Positions 28,201 through 35,719 of a stretch of DNA of 64,000 nt are shown here, piece after piece. The position numbers and the translations under genes were made by a program. The stretch comes from Fibrobacter sp. UWB5. GTDB taxonomy: Bacteria > Fibrobacterota > Fibrobacteria > Fibrobacterales > Fibrobacteraceae. How positions within the stretch are numbered: the stretch's first letter is position 1; every line of letters begins with the position of its first letter. The stretch is from positions 1-64,000 of the forward strand of contig NZ_MWQH01000005.1 of the NCBI RefSeq assembly GCF_002210295.1, read 5' to 3'. A model generated the notes under the pieces. The model was not told the origin of the DNA. It saw only the letters and a program-made list of their open reading frames with translations, and made no database searches.

Positions 28201-29662
28201 AGAGCACGGCGAGAGCGGCGTCGTTACCCATAGAACCAATCGGTTCTGCACCGTTCTTGGCCATGGGCTGCAAAATAATGGAGAGGTCTTCGGCAGAGTA
28301 ACCGAAGCGCTTCTGCTGCACCAGAATATCGTCAGGAACGTCGGCCGGGTTAATTTCGCTAAAGAGGCCACGAACGCTCATCTTGTTTTCGGCGACCCAG
28401 CGGCGGTACGGCTTGCTACGGGCCACGTAAGCCTTCATTTCGGCGTTCTTCAAGATGTGGTGATTTTCGAGGTCGAGGTAGATGATTTCACCGGGTTTGA
28501 GGCGGCCCTTTTCTTCGACTTCGTCATCCTGCAGGTCGAGCACGCCCGTTTCAGAGGCCATCACGAAGAGACCGTCTTTACATAAAGTGTAACGTGCCGG
28601 ACGAAGACCGTTACGGTCGAGGATTGCACCGGCGTTCACACCGTCAGAGAAAGCGACGGCAGCAGGGCCGTCCCACGGTTCCATCAGCATGGATTCGTAT
28701 TCAAAGAAGCCACGCACGTCGCGGCCGAGATAATGCTTCTGGCCCCAAGCCTGCGGCAGGAGCATCATCATCGCATGCGGGAGGCTACGGCCCGCTGCGA
28801 CGAGAAGCTCAAACATGTTATCAAGGCTAGCAGAGTCGCTCTGGCCCGGCATAATGAGCGGCAAGAGCTTCGGCAAATCTTCACCGATGACATCGCTCTT
28901 CAGGAGCGGTTCGCGGGCGCGAAGGCTGTTCAGGTTACCGCGCAGGGTGTTGATTTCACCATTGTGAGCGAGGTAGCGGAACGGATGAGCCAGCGGCCAA
29001 GTCGGGAACGTGTTGGTAGAATAACGCTGGTGAACGAGAGCCAAGGGGCTTTCGAAATCGAGGTCGTTCAGGTCCTTATAGAAGCCTTCGATCTGGCTTG
29101 CAAGCAACAGGCCCTTGTACACAATGCTCTTGCGGCTGCAGCTGCAAACATACACGCCCTTGCAGGTCTTTTCGACCAGGCGGCGCACCACGTAAAGCTT
29201 GATATCGAATTCTTCGTTGGTCTTGAACTTGGAGCCGTCAAAGAACACCTGGCGAATGTGCGGCAGGGTTTCGCGAGCCGTGTGACCGATTGTAGCGGGG
29301 TTCACCGGAACTTCGCGGAACTGGATGACATCGACACCTTCGGATTCGGCAACGTGCTTGATTTCGGCATCCAAAGCATCGGCGGCAAGCGTATTTTCGA
29401 CAAAGTACATGGCCACGCCGTAACGGGCCGGAAGACTCGGATAGAGCTTGCGGAAGAACTTATGCGGCATAGAAAGCAAAAGGCCAGCGCCGTCACCCGT
29501 TTCAGGGTCGCCACCAGCCGCACCGCGGTGCATGAGCCTTTTCAAGACCGTAATACCCTGCAACACAATCTGGTGCGAGGCAACATTATTAATATTGGCA
29601 ACTAGGCCGACACCGCAGGCGTCGTGTTCGTTGGCCGGATCGTAAAGTGCTTGAGCGTTCAT
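25244..29662 (-). CDS. gltB: Glutamate synthase large subunit
   Basis: 1472 residues, full length. It makes two glutamates from glutamine and 2-oxoglutarate. The N-terminal class II amidotransferase nucleophile is C16 (EHDACGVG), with a 15-residue propeptide to be removed. The FMN/synthase domain and its 3Fe-4S cysteines (near CVMDRKCHTNQCPMGIAT), and the C-terminal GXGXG beta-helix, are all present. First gene of gltB-gltD and the main ammonium-assimilation step with glutamine synthetase (not in window). Confidence 0.97.
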   Translation of the reverse strand: MNAQALYDPANEHDACGVGLVANINNVASHQIVLQGITVLKRLMHRGAAGGDPETGDGAGLLLSMPHKFFRKLYPSLPARYGVAMYFVENTLAADALDAEIKHVAESEGVDVIQFREVPVNPATIGHTARETLPHIRQVFFDGSKFKTNEEFDIKLYVVRRLVEKTCKGVYVCSCSRKSIVYKGLLLASQIEGFYKDLNDLDFESPLALVHQRYSTNTFPTWPLAHPFRYLAHNGEINTLRGNLNSLRAREPLLKSDVIGEDLPKLLPLIMPGQSDSASLDNMFELLVAAGRSLPHAMMMLLPQAWGQKHYLGRDVRGFFEYESMLMEPWDGPAAVAFSDGVNAGAILDRNGLRPARYTLCKDGLFVMASETGVLDLQDDEVEEKGRLKPGEIIYLDLENHHILKNAEMKAYVARSKPYRRWVAENKMSVRGLFSEINPADVPDDILVQQKRFGYSAEDLSIILQPMAKNGAEPIGSMGNDAALAVLSDKPQPLFNYFKQLFAQVTNPPIDPIREELVMSLTTYIGNHGNILEETPEQAHLIKIPRPIVTEDEIRRFENIGDKAFKAKELKMQFPLGGNGEVLEAALQNLAGDAVRAVNEGFDIIVLTDKNIDWGYVPIPSLLATASVNRALVEAGVRPEIGLVVQSGEVREVMHFALLLGFGATVINPYLAFQSITNMCHNGDLDVDPVTAAANYVKAVDKGLLKIMSKMGISTLRSYRSAQIFEAVGLNKELVEKFLPGTASRIEGIGLEEIATEVGERQKIAFADASKVLQSGGQYAYRKEGEKHLWTPQSLAAFRQAVQGGDYEKFKVYSKLINDQSERQATLRGLFKFKEATPIDISEVESRESIVKHFVAGAMSLGSLSPEAHETIAIAMNRIGAMSNCGEGGEDPDRDTPAPNGDIRSSAIRQIASGRFGVTIDYLRHAKDLQIKMAQGAKPGEGGQLPAHKVNEFVARIRHSTPNVSLISPPPHHDIYSIEDLAQLIYDLRNSNPKARVSVKLVSEVGVGTVAAGVAKAHADVVLISGHDGGTGASPLTSIKHAGLPWELGIAEAEQTLVLNDLRGRIKLQVDGQLKTGRDIVVAALLGAEEFGFATNLLVSLGCVMDRKCHTNQCPMGIATQDADFRKRFAGKPEYVENFLFFIADEVREILASLGLRSLEEACGRSDLLEKDSAIAFYKAKNLDFSKIFETVKGGVKSFDKSYVKEELVNFDRRELLPFVKETLEKGTAVELCTVVHNTDRTVGTELSGEVDEHFGVKGLPEDTIRIHLQGVAGQSFGAFLAPGVTLDLEGEANDFMGKGLSGGKIIVRPPHNATFKAEDNVIAGNVIGYGGTSGKVFINGLAGERFGIRNSGMLLVSEGVGDHGCEYMTGGRVVVLGRVGVNFAAGMTGGFAYVYDETGHFDLSCNVGSVDLESVLAGTDSERELIDFIEQHVQATGSEKGKRILENWNSERPKFVKIFPVDYRNALAKKG

Positions 29663-29987
29663 AAATAATCCTTGTTTTTACTTTTTTGCGCTCCGTATTT
29701 GCAAAATCCGTGCCAAACAGACAAAACACCCGCCAATTATTGAAAAAGCGGTCAAAAATGTAAAATGAAAGCCGAATCCTAAAATTCAGCCAAATTTTCA
29801 ATTTCAAAATTTGTAAAGAATCGTAGCTATTTTACAAATCTTGTAACAAACAAAGGGAGATGCCTCTCCCTCACTCCAGCCTTGCCCAAAATCATCAAAG
29901 CAACTGATACACGTCACAAACGTCCTAGGGCAAGTCTGCCGTTACCCTCTCGCCTAGGGGGCCACCCCCCCCTAAGACCCCCAATAT
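29663..29987. other. Intergenic region between gltB and feoB
   Basis: No gene seen. From the feoB side (minus strand) there is a run of G followed by GGCCCCC (29945-29985) and a hairpin GGGAGA/TCTCCC (29862-29877), the latter a possible feoB terminator. The gltB side is A/T-rich and should hold the gltB promoter, which I could not fix. Confidence 0.6.
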
Positions 29988-32303
29988 TTATTCGAACACT
30001 TTCTTCTTGCGTTGGTCACGACCGATAAACACGAGGCTCACAACCACACCGGCAAGCAGTGCCACCGAGGTGAAAATCCATGCGGTAGAATGCCCGCAGG
30101 TCACCTGGAAGAACAGCACCGAGAGACTCCAGCCGATGACCGTCTGGAGCACCATCATGAGCGTTCCGTAAAAGCGTCCGAGTTCGCGGAAGGCGGTTCC
30201 CATGGCGGCAAGGCACGGCACATAGAGCAATATAAACAGCAGGTAGGCCAGCACCTGGAAGCGACCGAGGTTGAAATGCGCCTGCATCGTCTTGTACGCT
30301 CCTTCGTTCCCGGCACTTTCGGATTCATCAATCGCGTCCTTGACGCCCAGCGGGTTCGCAATGGAGGTAAAGACTTCCACTAAGTTCGCCGGGATGCTCA
30401 CCAGAGCTTCTTTTACAGTGGATTTGAGGCTAAAGCCATCATCTGCAGCGGGCTCTGCAGCAGCCTCAGTCGCGCCGACCTCCCCCGCCGCATCACCCGT
30501 GCCCTCGATGGCGTACAGCGAGTTGAGCGTACCGACAATCGCTTCCTTCGCGAAAAGTCCCGTAAAGAGCGCCACCGAAGCGGGCCAATTGTCGCGTTCA
30601 ACACCGAAGGGTTCGAACACGGGCGTAATCACCGTACCCACGGCGCTCAGCACCGACTTTTCGTTGTTGTCGTTGCCGAAACTTCCGTCAGTACCGACGG
30701 AACCCATAAAGCCGAGCACCGTCACCATGATGAGCACGACCTTGCCCGCGCGGAAAACGAATTCCTTGAGGCGGAGCCATGCATGGCGGAAAAGGTTACG
30801 CGCCTTGGGCAAATGGTAAGGCGGCAGTTCCATGATAAACGTCGATTCCTTGCCCATGAAAACCGTATGGCGCAAAAGCAGGCCGTAAATCAACGCAATC
30901 ACAATGCCCGTCAAGTAAATTCCGAACACGAGCGTCCCTGCGCTTTCGCCGAAGAACGCCGCGCCAAACAGCGCATACACCGGGAGGCGCGCGCCGCAGC
31001 TCATAAACGGCACCAGAAACAACGTAAGGAACCTTTCGCGCTTGTTTTCGAGCGTACGCGTGCCCATGAGCGCCGGCACCGAGCAGCCAAAGCCCACGAT
31101 CATCGGCACAAAGGCCTTGCCCGGGAGCCCGAGGAACCGCATAAAGCGATCCGCCACGAATGCCGCACGCGACATGTAGCCGGAATCTTCGAGGAACGAA
31201 AGGCAAAGGAACATGAAGAAAATGACCGGAATGAACGTCGATACCGTCTGGATACCCGTACCGATGCCGTTCGCCAACAGCGCCACGACAACGCCTGGCG
31301 CGCCAACCTTCGTCAGGAGTTCCGTCATGCCGTCCACGAAAATTCCACCGAACAGGATGTCGAAGAAATCGATAAACGCGCTGCCGACCTTCACCGCAAA
31401 CCAGAACACCAGATACATGGCAACGAGGAAAAGCGGAATTCCCAGAATGCGGTTCAGGAACAGTTTGTCGAGTTTGTCGGTCCGCGTGCGCTTGGTAGTA
31501 TTGTCGCGGATGACCGCCTTCGCGATATCGCGGGCATAGGAGTAACGGGAATCAGCCAGCGCAAATTCCACCTCTTCGCCCAAGTCTTCTTCAATCTTGT
31601 CGTGCGGGATTTCGACACCGAGCTCGTCGGCAAGTTCCAGCACTCGCCCGCTATGCTCCAGGTACTGCACCGCCGTCCAGCGCGGGCTTGCGCCAAGTTT
31701 GTCGGCTACGGGCTTGAGCGGCACCGCAATTTCTTCAATCAGTTTTTCCAGGACTTCGGAATGCTTGACCGCCTTCGGGAGCGGGAGTTCGCGGCTATTG
31801 TGCAGCAGCTTGTGCAAGTCGTTCACGAATCCTTCGCAGCTCTTGGGCGAAACCGCCGTGAGGCCAATCGCCGTCACGCCGAGGATTTCTTCGAGCTTGT
31901 GCAGATCCACATGGATGCCGCGACTCGCCGCGATGTCCATCATGTTCACCGCCAAGACCATCGGCACGCCCTTTTCCATCAGCTGGCTCGTGAGGAACAG
32001 GTTGCGCTCCAGGTTCGTCGCATCCAAGATGTTCACGACCAAGTCCGCCTCGCCCTTGAGCAGGTAATCGAGGGCGGCACGCTCGTCTTCGGAGTTTGCA
32101 AACAGTGCGTAAATACCCGGCAAGTCCACCACGCGAATCGTGTGGTTGTCGAGCTTAAACTGGCCTTCCTTCTTTTCGACAGTCACGCCAGGCCAGTTGC
32201 CCACAATCTGGTTCGAGCCGGTAAGCGAGTTAAAGAGCGCCGTCTTTCCGCAGTTCGGGTTGCCCGCAATCGCAATCGTGAAAACTTCTTTCTCGATAGG
32301 CAT
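29988..32303 (-). CDS. feoB: Ferrous iron transport protein B, copy 1
   Basis: 771 residues. Imports Fe2+ across the inner membrane. The N-terminal G domain has GNPNCGKTALF (14-24), the NWPGVTVEK switch, DLPGIY and NMMD. The core membrane domain has two Gate motifs (PFMSCGARLPVY and later). A short acidic/Ala-rich stretch (about 580-610) lies between the last Gate region and the final helices. Its start overlaps the feoA stop by 1 nt. It sits in dtxR-feoA-feoB under a double TTAG-N6-CTAA box. Confidence 0.96.
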   Translation of the reverse strand: MPIEKEVFTIAIAGNPNCGKTALFNSLTGSNQIVGNWPGVTVEKKEGQFKLDNHTIRVVDLPGIYALFANSEDERAALDYLLKGEADLVVNILDATNLERNLFLTSQLMEKGVPMVLAVNMMDIAASRGIHVDLHKLEEILGVTAIGLTAVSPKSCEGFVNDLHKLLHNSRELPLPKAVKHSEVLEKLIEEIAVPLKPVADKLGASPRWTAVQYLEHSGRVLELADELGVEIPHDKIEEDLGEEVEFALADSRYSYARDIAKAVIRDNTTKRTRTDKLDKLFLNRILGIPLFLVAMYLVFWFAVKVGSAFIDFFDILFGGIFVDGMTELLTKVGAPGVVVALLANGIGTGIQTVSTFIPVIFFMFLCLSFLEDSGYMSRAAFVADRFMRFLGLPGKAFVPMIVGFGCSVPALMGTRTLENKRERFLTLFLVPFMSCGARLPVYALFGAAFFGESAGTLVFGIYLTGIVIALIYGLLLRHTVFMGKESTFIMELPPYHLPKARNLFRHAWLRLKEFVFRAGKVVLIMVTVLGFMGSVGTDGSFGNDNNEKSVLSAVGTVITPVFEPFGVERDNWPASVALFTGLFAKEAIVGTLNSLYAIEGTGDAAGEVGATEAAAEPAADDGFSLKSTVKEALVSIPANLVEVFTSIANPLGVKDAIDESESAGNEGAYKTMQAHFNLGRFQVLAYLLFILLYVPCLAAMGTAFRELGRFYGTLMMVLQTVIGWSLSVLFFQVTCGHSTAWIFTSVALLAGVVVSLVFIGRDQRKKKVFE

Positions 32304-32542
32304 CAGACTCTCCTCAACTTGAGCACGTTGGCTTCTTGCTTGCGGAGCGAAAGCCTGTACGAAAGCACGCTCACCTCGACCGGGTCGCCGAGCGGTGCCA
32401 CCTGCAAAACCTGCAATACCACACCGCGCACAAGCCCCATCGACAAAAGTTTGGACTTGTACTGAGAATCACCCGTGTTGTATCCAATAATTTCGGCCTT
32501 GTCGCCTTTTTTTAGTTCCGAAAACTTCGGTTCGTTATTCAT
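32303..32542 (-). CDS. feoA: Ferrous iron transport protein A, copy 1
   Basis: 79 residues with the SH3-like FeoA fold (LKKGDKAEIIGY...LLSMGLVRGVVLQV...PLGDPVEVSVLSYRLSLRK). Cytosolic accessory factor of FeoB. It follows the DtxR-like gene by 11 nt and touches feoB. Confidence 0.95.
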   Translation of the reverse strand: MNNEPKFSELKKGDKAEIIGYNTGDSQYKSKLLSMGLVRGVVLQVLQVAPLGDPVEVSVLSYRLSLRKQEANVLKLRRV

Positions 32543-32553
32543 ACACCAACGAT

Positions 32554-32982
32554 TTACTTTTTCGTAGATTTAGCGGCAGTCTTCGACTTTTTTGCCGTCG
32601 CACCCGTACTAGGGGAATTCACAAAATCCTCGATCCTCTCGAGAGTTTCCGCCGAAAGAATGTGTTCCATGCAGCAGGCGTCCTTGTCAGCAATCGCCTC
32701 GGAGATACCGAGCTTGATCAAGAAACTCTTCAGCAGAATGTGACGGTTCAGAATCTGGGACGCCACGAGCGCGCCTTCCGAGGTGAGTTCGATACCGCTG
32801 TACGGCTCCTGCGTCACAAGGCCCAGCTTCTTGAGTTCGATTACCGCCTTGGCAACCGACGGCATCTTGACCTTGAGCGCCGCCGCAATGTCTCGGACAC
32901 GGGCAATCCCGTTCGCAAGGCGCAGCATGTGCACCATTTCCAAGTAGTCTTCAAGGCTCTGACTTAACTTTACTTGTTCCAT
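32554..32982 (-). CDS. DtxR/MntR-family metal-dependent regulator, copy 1
   Basis: 142 residues. A winged helix (SLEDYLEMVHML...AALKVKMPSVAKAVIELKKLGLV) is followed by the metal-binding dimerisation domain with conserved Glu/His (EGALVASQILNRHILLKSFL, CCMEHILS). No C-terminal SH3 domain; instead a Lys/Thr-rich tail. ATG 32982 was chosen because GGAG lies 7 nt upstream and the paralogue at 48559 starts at the same place. First gene of dtxR-feoA-feoB. Likely represses the operon with Fe2+ through the palindromes just upstream. Confidence 0.92.
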   Translation of the reverse strand: MEQVKLSQSLEDYLEMVHMLRLANGIARVRDIAAALKVKMPSVAKAVIELKKLGLVTQEPYSGIELTSEGALVASQILNRHILLKSFLIKLGISEAIADKDACCMEHILSAETLERIEDFVNSPSTGATAKKSKTAAKSTKK

Positions 32983-33020
32983 AGGACGGCTCCGATTAGA
33001 CGAAAAACACACCTTATATA

Positions 33021-33068
33021 TTAGTCAACGCTAAATTTAGAAAGCCTCGGCTAATTAGTAAAGGCTAA
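33021..33068. promoter_or_regulatory. Two iron-box palindromes TTAG-N6-CTAA upstream of dtxR-feoAB copy 1
   Basis: TTAGTCAACGCTAA (33021-33034) and TTAGTAAAGGCTAA (33055-33068), 34 bp apart, with a longer-spaced TTAG-N10-CTAA between them. The same 14-bp pattern recurs before other iron genes. Confidence 0.75.
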
Positions 33069-33090
33069 ACTGCGGAAAATGGGGGTAAAA

Positions 33091-33192
33091 AGGGGCGTTA
33101 CCCGGCTCGTCCCTCGCCGGGTCGGGCTATACTCGCTTCGCTCACCGAGCCTATAGTCTCGGCCCCAAGGGGTCACTATCCCTAACGCGGAA
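33091..33192. repeat. GC-rich intergenic element with nested inverted repeats
   Basis: GGGGCGTTACCCGGC leads into CCCGGC/GCCGGG and GGGCTATA/TATAG-type arms around CTCGCTTCGCTCAC, then GGCCCC and CTAACGC. It looks like a REP/BIME-type unit and lies in the 32983-33300 gap, which has no gene. No second copy is in the window. Confidence 0.45.
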
Positions 33193-33300
33193 CGCGAATT
33201 AACAATTCATTCTATTTCAGCAGACGCACTAATCTAAACTATAACGACATCAAGGACCTAGAGAAAATCTCGACACACTGATGAGCAATTTAATCACCGA

Positions 33301-33795
33301 TTACCCCTGCGAGTTCTTCTTTTTTGCCCTGTATGCGACCTTGCGTTCGCCAACGCAGTTCAAGGCAAGCGCTTTGTTCATGTAGTTCGCGCGTTCTAGT
33401 TCTATTGCGTTGCGCAGAGTCCTTGTAAGAAAATCGTTAGGACTTGAGCCAGCTTCGGCCGCCAACTTTCGTACTGTTTCTTGCAAGTCGTAAGGAACCT
33501 GGACAATCATGCTCTTCATCGGAGTTATGTGCAGTTCGCCGCCGACGGCCTCCGACATCTTCAGCAACTGCTTGTACGAAGGATTCGTTTTCAAGGATGC
33601 AATACGCGAGATAGCGCTTTGCGTCGTGCCCATCTTGTCGGCGACATCTTGCTGCGTGAGCCCCAAGGAATCTTTCAGGAAATCAAAATCCGTCAGGAAG
33701 GCCGACAGCGCCTCGTATGTCTTGGAGTACAAATCCAAACCTTCGTCTTCTTTTTCGAGCGAAGACATAAAGTCGATAACTTGATTCTTTTTCAT
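33301..33795 (-). CDS. XRE-type antitoxin with extra C-terminal RHH-like domain
   Basis: 164 residues. A Cro/C1 helix-turn-helix is clear in LGLTQQDVADKMGTTQSAISRIASLK (about 45-70). The C-terminal half (IVQVPYDLQETVRKLAAEAGSSPNDFLTRTLRNAIELE) looks like a ribbon-helix-helix, an unusual addition. The start is ATG 33795, which overlaps the toxin stop (ATGA). It should neutralise the upstream-encoded toxin and repress the pair through the palindrome at 34220. Confidence 0.8.
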   Translation of the reverse strand: MKKNQVIDFMSSLEKEDEGLDLYSKTYEALSAFLTDFDFLKDSLGLTQQDVADKMGTTQSAISRIASLKTNPSYKQLLKMSEAVGGELHITPMKSMIVQVPYDLQETVRKLAAEAGSSPNDFLTRTLRNAIELERANYMNKALALNCVGERKVAYRAKKKNSQG

Positions 33796-34214
33796 TGCAT
33801 AACTCCCTGTTTGACAAGTTCTCTGTATTGCTTCAGTTTTGCAAATGCTGTCCCGAGTTTCATCGGTTCCTTTTTGTGTTTCAATTCCGCGCATAACAAA
33901 ATGAGCGTGCTGATTTCGTTTATTGCCATGCAGAAATATATTCTAAAAACTCCGCCTTTCGCCTGCTTTGGAATTCGCATCTCGTACAAGCCGTCATATT
34001 CCTTCGGAAACTTGTAAATTTGTTCATTCAGCAAAAAAGGCGACAAATCCATAACAGTCGAAAGGACCTTCAGAAAACTCTTGACCCGTAGATACAAATC
34101 CAGACGATGCCTTGACAGATCCTTTATTTCTTTGCCGACATCTCCTGTTTCGTCTTTGGGGTCTGCTTTTTCTGCCTCAAAAAATTGCACATTCGGAAAG
34201 AACTTGAACTTCAT
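33792..34214 (-). CDS. HigB/RelE-superfamily toxin (phage Gp49-like)
   Basis: 140 residues. The region KEYDGLYEMRIPKQAKGGVFRIYFCM and the C-terminal KLGTAFAKLKQYRELV are typical of HigB/Gp49 mRNA interferases that act on ribosome-bound mRNA. Toxin-first order, as in higBA, and coupled to the antitoxin by ATGA. The N-terminus is longer than in minimal HigB toxins. Confidence 0.8.
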   Translation of the reverse strand: MKFKFFPNVQFFEAEKADPKDETGDVGKEIKDLSRHRLDLYLRVKSFLKVLSTVMDLSPFLLNEQIYKFPKEYDGLYEMRIPKQAKGGVFRIYFCMAINEISTLILLCAELKHKKEPMKLGTAFAKLKQYRELVKQGVMQ

Positions 34215-34219
34215 ATACT

Positions 34220-34243
34220 AAATATAGCATATTTGCTATATTT
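34220..34243. promoter_or_regulatory. Operator palindrome of the toxin-antitoxin operon
   Basis: A perfect 10-bp inverted repeat AAATATAGCA/TGCTATATTT with a 4-nt centre, 6 bp upstream of the toxin start. Probably bound by the antitoxin. Confidence 0.75.
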
Positions 34244-34333
34244 AGTCAATAATTTTTTTTTTTATTTTCTAATAAGGAATTAGTTCTGCAAGTTCGCTTT
34301 GCACAGCGGGGATGCTTGCGTAGTTCAGCTGTT

Positions 34334-35719
34334 CTAATTCTTAATCAATCCTGCTAGTTCACTTTGTGCCGCGGGATTGTTCGCGTAATTCCGCATGACG
34401 GATTTCATATCGAGGAGGATGCAGTGGATTTTGTGGTAAGGCCTTTTGCAGTCTTTCCAATCGCCGTAAATGTAGCCAGCGCGCTTCATTTGGAAGATCG
34501 CAGAGCTCGCCAAAGTGCCTTCAGCTTCCGCGCAATATGGCATAATGAAGGCGTTGTAAATGCTTAAAGTGTCATCCTGAGCGAAGTGTAACGAAGTCGA
34601 AGGATTTTCCTCCATCTTTTCCACATATTCCGCATAAGCTATCTGCTTACACACGGATTCGGCCCCCGGCAAATGCGAATTGAAACCAGTCAAGCCGTAT
34701 TTGTAGTACTTTGAATCAAGGATATACACACCCTCCCCCACAACCATTATCGTATCTGGTCGGAGTGTGGAACGTTTCGGGTCGTTCAGAACTATTTCCT
34801 CTTCGGATTCATCAAGTTTTTCATCGCGGCGTCCGTCATTCCACCGTAAATGCGGATTGAATTTATCCTTGGCAACTCCCTGCGGCAACTTCCCGAAAAT
34901 TCTATCAACCATCGCTTCCCACACAGGGGCGAAGGTGTTTACGCCAAACAACGGCTCGTTTTCACTACCATCTTCGCCACGATTTTCCTCGTTTCCCAAA
35001 TAACGGACCATCTTTAGCATGGCATGGAAAAGTTCCAAATGTTTGTCATTGAATGTTGCCGCAATTTTATCCTGAATTACTTCTGCAAACAATTCGTAAT
35101 CAAACAAAAGTTCCGATTCTTCGACTTCATTTTCTAAAATGCCGTATAGCGAACCAATCAGCCGAGCAGATTCTTTAACGCAAAACTTGTGGACGAGCGT
35201 AATCAAGTTGTCTTCACGGTAACTCGTCTTGCGCGTAATCAAGTTCAGATATACAACCTGATCGTGACCTTCTTCGTCTTTGACGACCTGCGGCTTAATT
35301 CTTTTAATTGTTCGCGGCCAGCTGATTTTGCCGGAGAAACCCTTCTTGTAAATCGTTTCGGATTCCACAAAGTAGCCGAAATCGAGATAGTACCGCAATA
35401 CCGAAAGATACGCGTAGAACGGGAAATCCAGTTGGGATTTTCTCAAGTCTTCTTCGGAGAAATAGCTTTGCAGGGATTTATCGTTCAATACAGCAATAAG
35501 TTGGTAGAAATCCCGCTTGCAAATATCTTCAGAAGGCTTAGACGCACGATACCCCATCGGGAAATAGATCTTAGGTTGATTGTCTTCAATCCTTATCCCG
35601 ACAAACGATTTGTCCTTCTTTTCGTCACTTGAATACCAGGCATCATACACGCAAAAATCCGCAAAAAACGTGAAAGCCTTTTGTGCAGGTTCTGCGATAT
35701 GTTGAGCAAGAGCTGTCAT
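34334..35719 (-). CDS. LlaJI/McrC-like restriction endonuclease subunit
   Basis: 461 residues. A PD-(D/E)XK nuclease core is visible as RPDTIMVVGEGVYILDSKYYKYG (about 320-342). Such proteins pair with McrB-like GTPases; the LlaJI type combines them with cytosine methyltransferases. The ATG directly follows the stop of the McrB-like gene (TAAATG). A stretch ENPSTSLHFAQDDTL, between the nuclease core and the C-terminus, is the translation of a dispersed DNA repeat (34569-34606). Confidence 0.8.
   Translation of the reverse strand: MTALAQHIAEPAQKAFTFFADFCVYDAWYSSDEKKDKSFVGIRIEDNQPKIYFPMGYRASKPSEDICKRDFYQLIAVLNDKSLQSYFSEEDLRKSQLDFPFYAYLSVLRYYLDFGYFVESETIYKKGFSGKISWPRTIKRIKPQVVKDEEGHDQVVYLNLITRKTSYREDNLITLVHKFCVKESARLIGSLYGILENEVEESELLFDYELFAEVIQDKIAATFNDKHLELFHAMLKMVRYLGNEENRGEDGSENEPLFGVNTFAPVWEAMVDRIFGKLPQGVAKDKFNPHLRWNDGRRDEKLDESEEEIVLNDPKRSTLRPDTIMVVGEGVYILDSKYYKYGLTGFNSHLPGAESVCKQIAYAEYVEKMEENPSTSLHFAQDDTLSIYNAFIMPYCAEAEGTLASSAIFQMKRAGYIYGDWKDCKRPYHKIHCILLDMKSVMRNYANNPAAQSELAGLIKN
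34569..34606 (-). repeat. Dispersed TCATCCTGAGCGAAG-type repeat inserted in a coding sequence
   Basis: TCATCCTGAGCGAAGTG...CGAAGTCGAAGGAT is a common intergenic repeat type with an inverted ATCCT/AGGAT frame. Here it lies in frame inside the endonuclease gene and adds about 13-15 residues without a stop. Confidence 0.7.

Noticed and set aside
29940-29987. G-rich tract after feoB as a functional G-quadruplex
   Set aside because: Only one long G-run plus a shorter one is present and it pairs more easily with the adjacent CCCCC.
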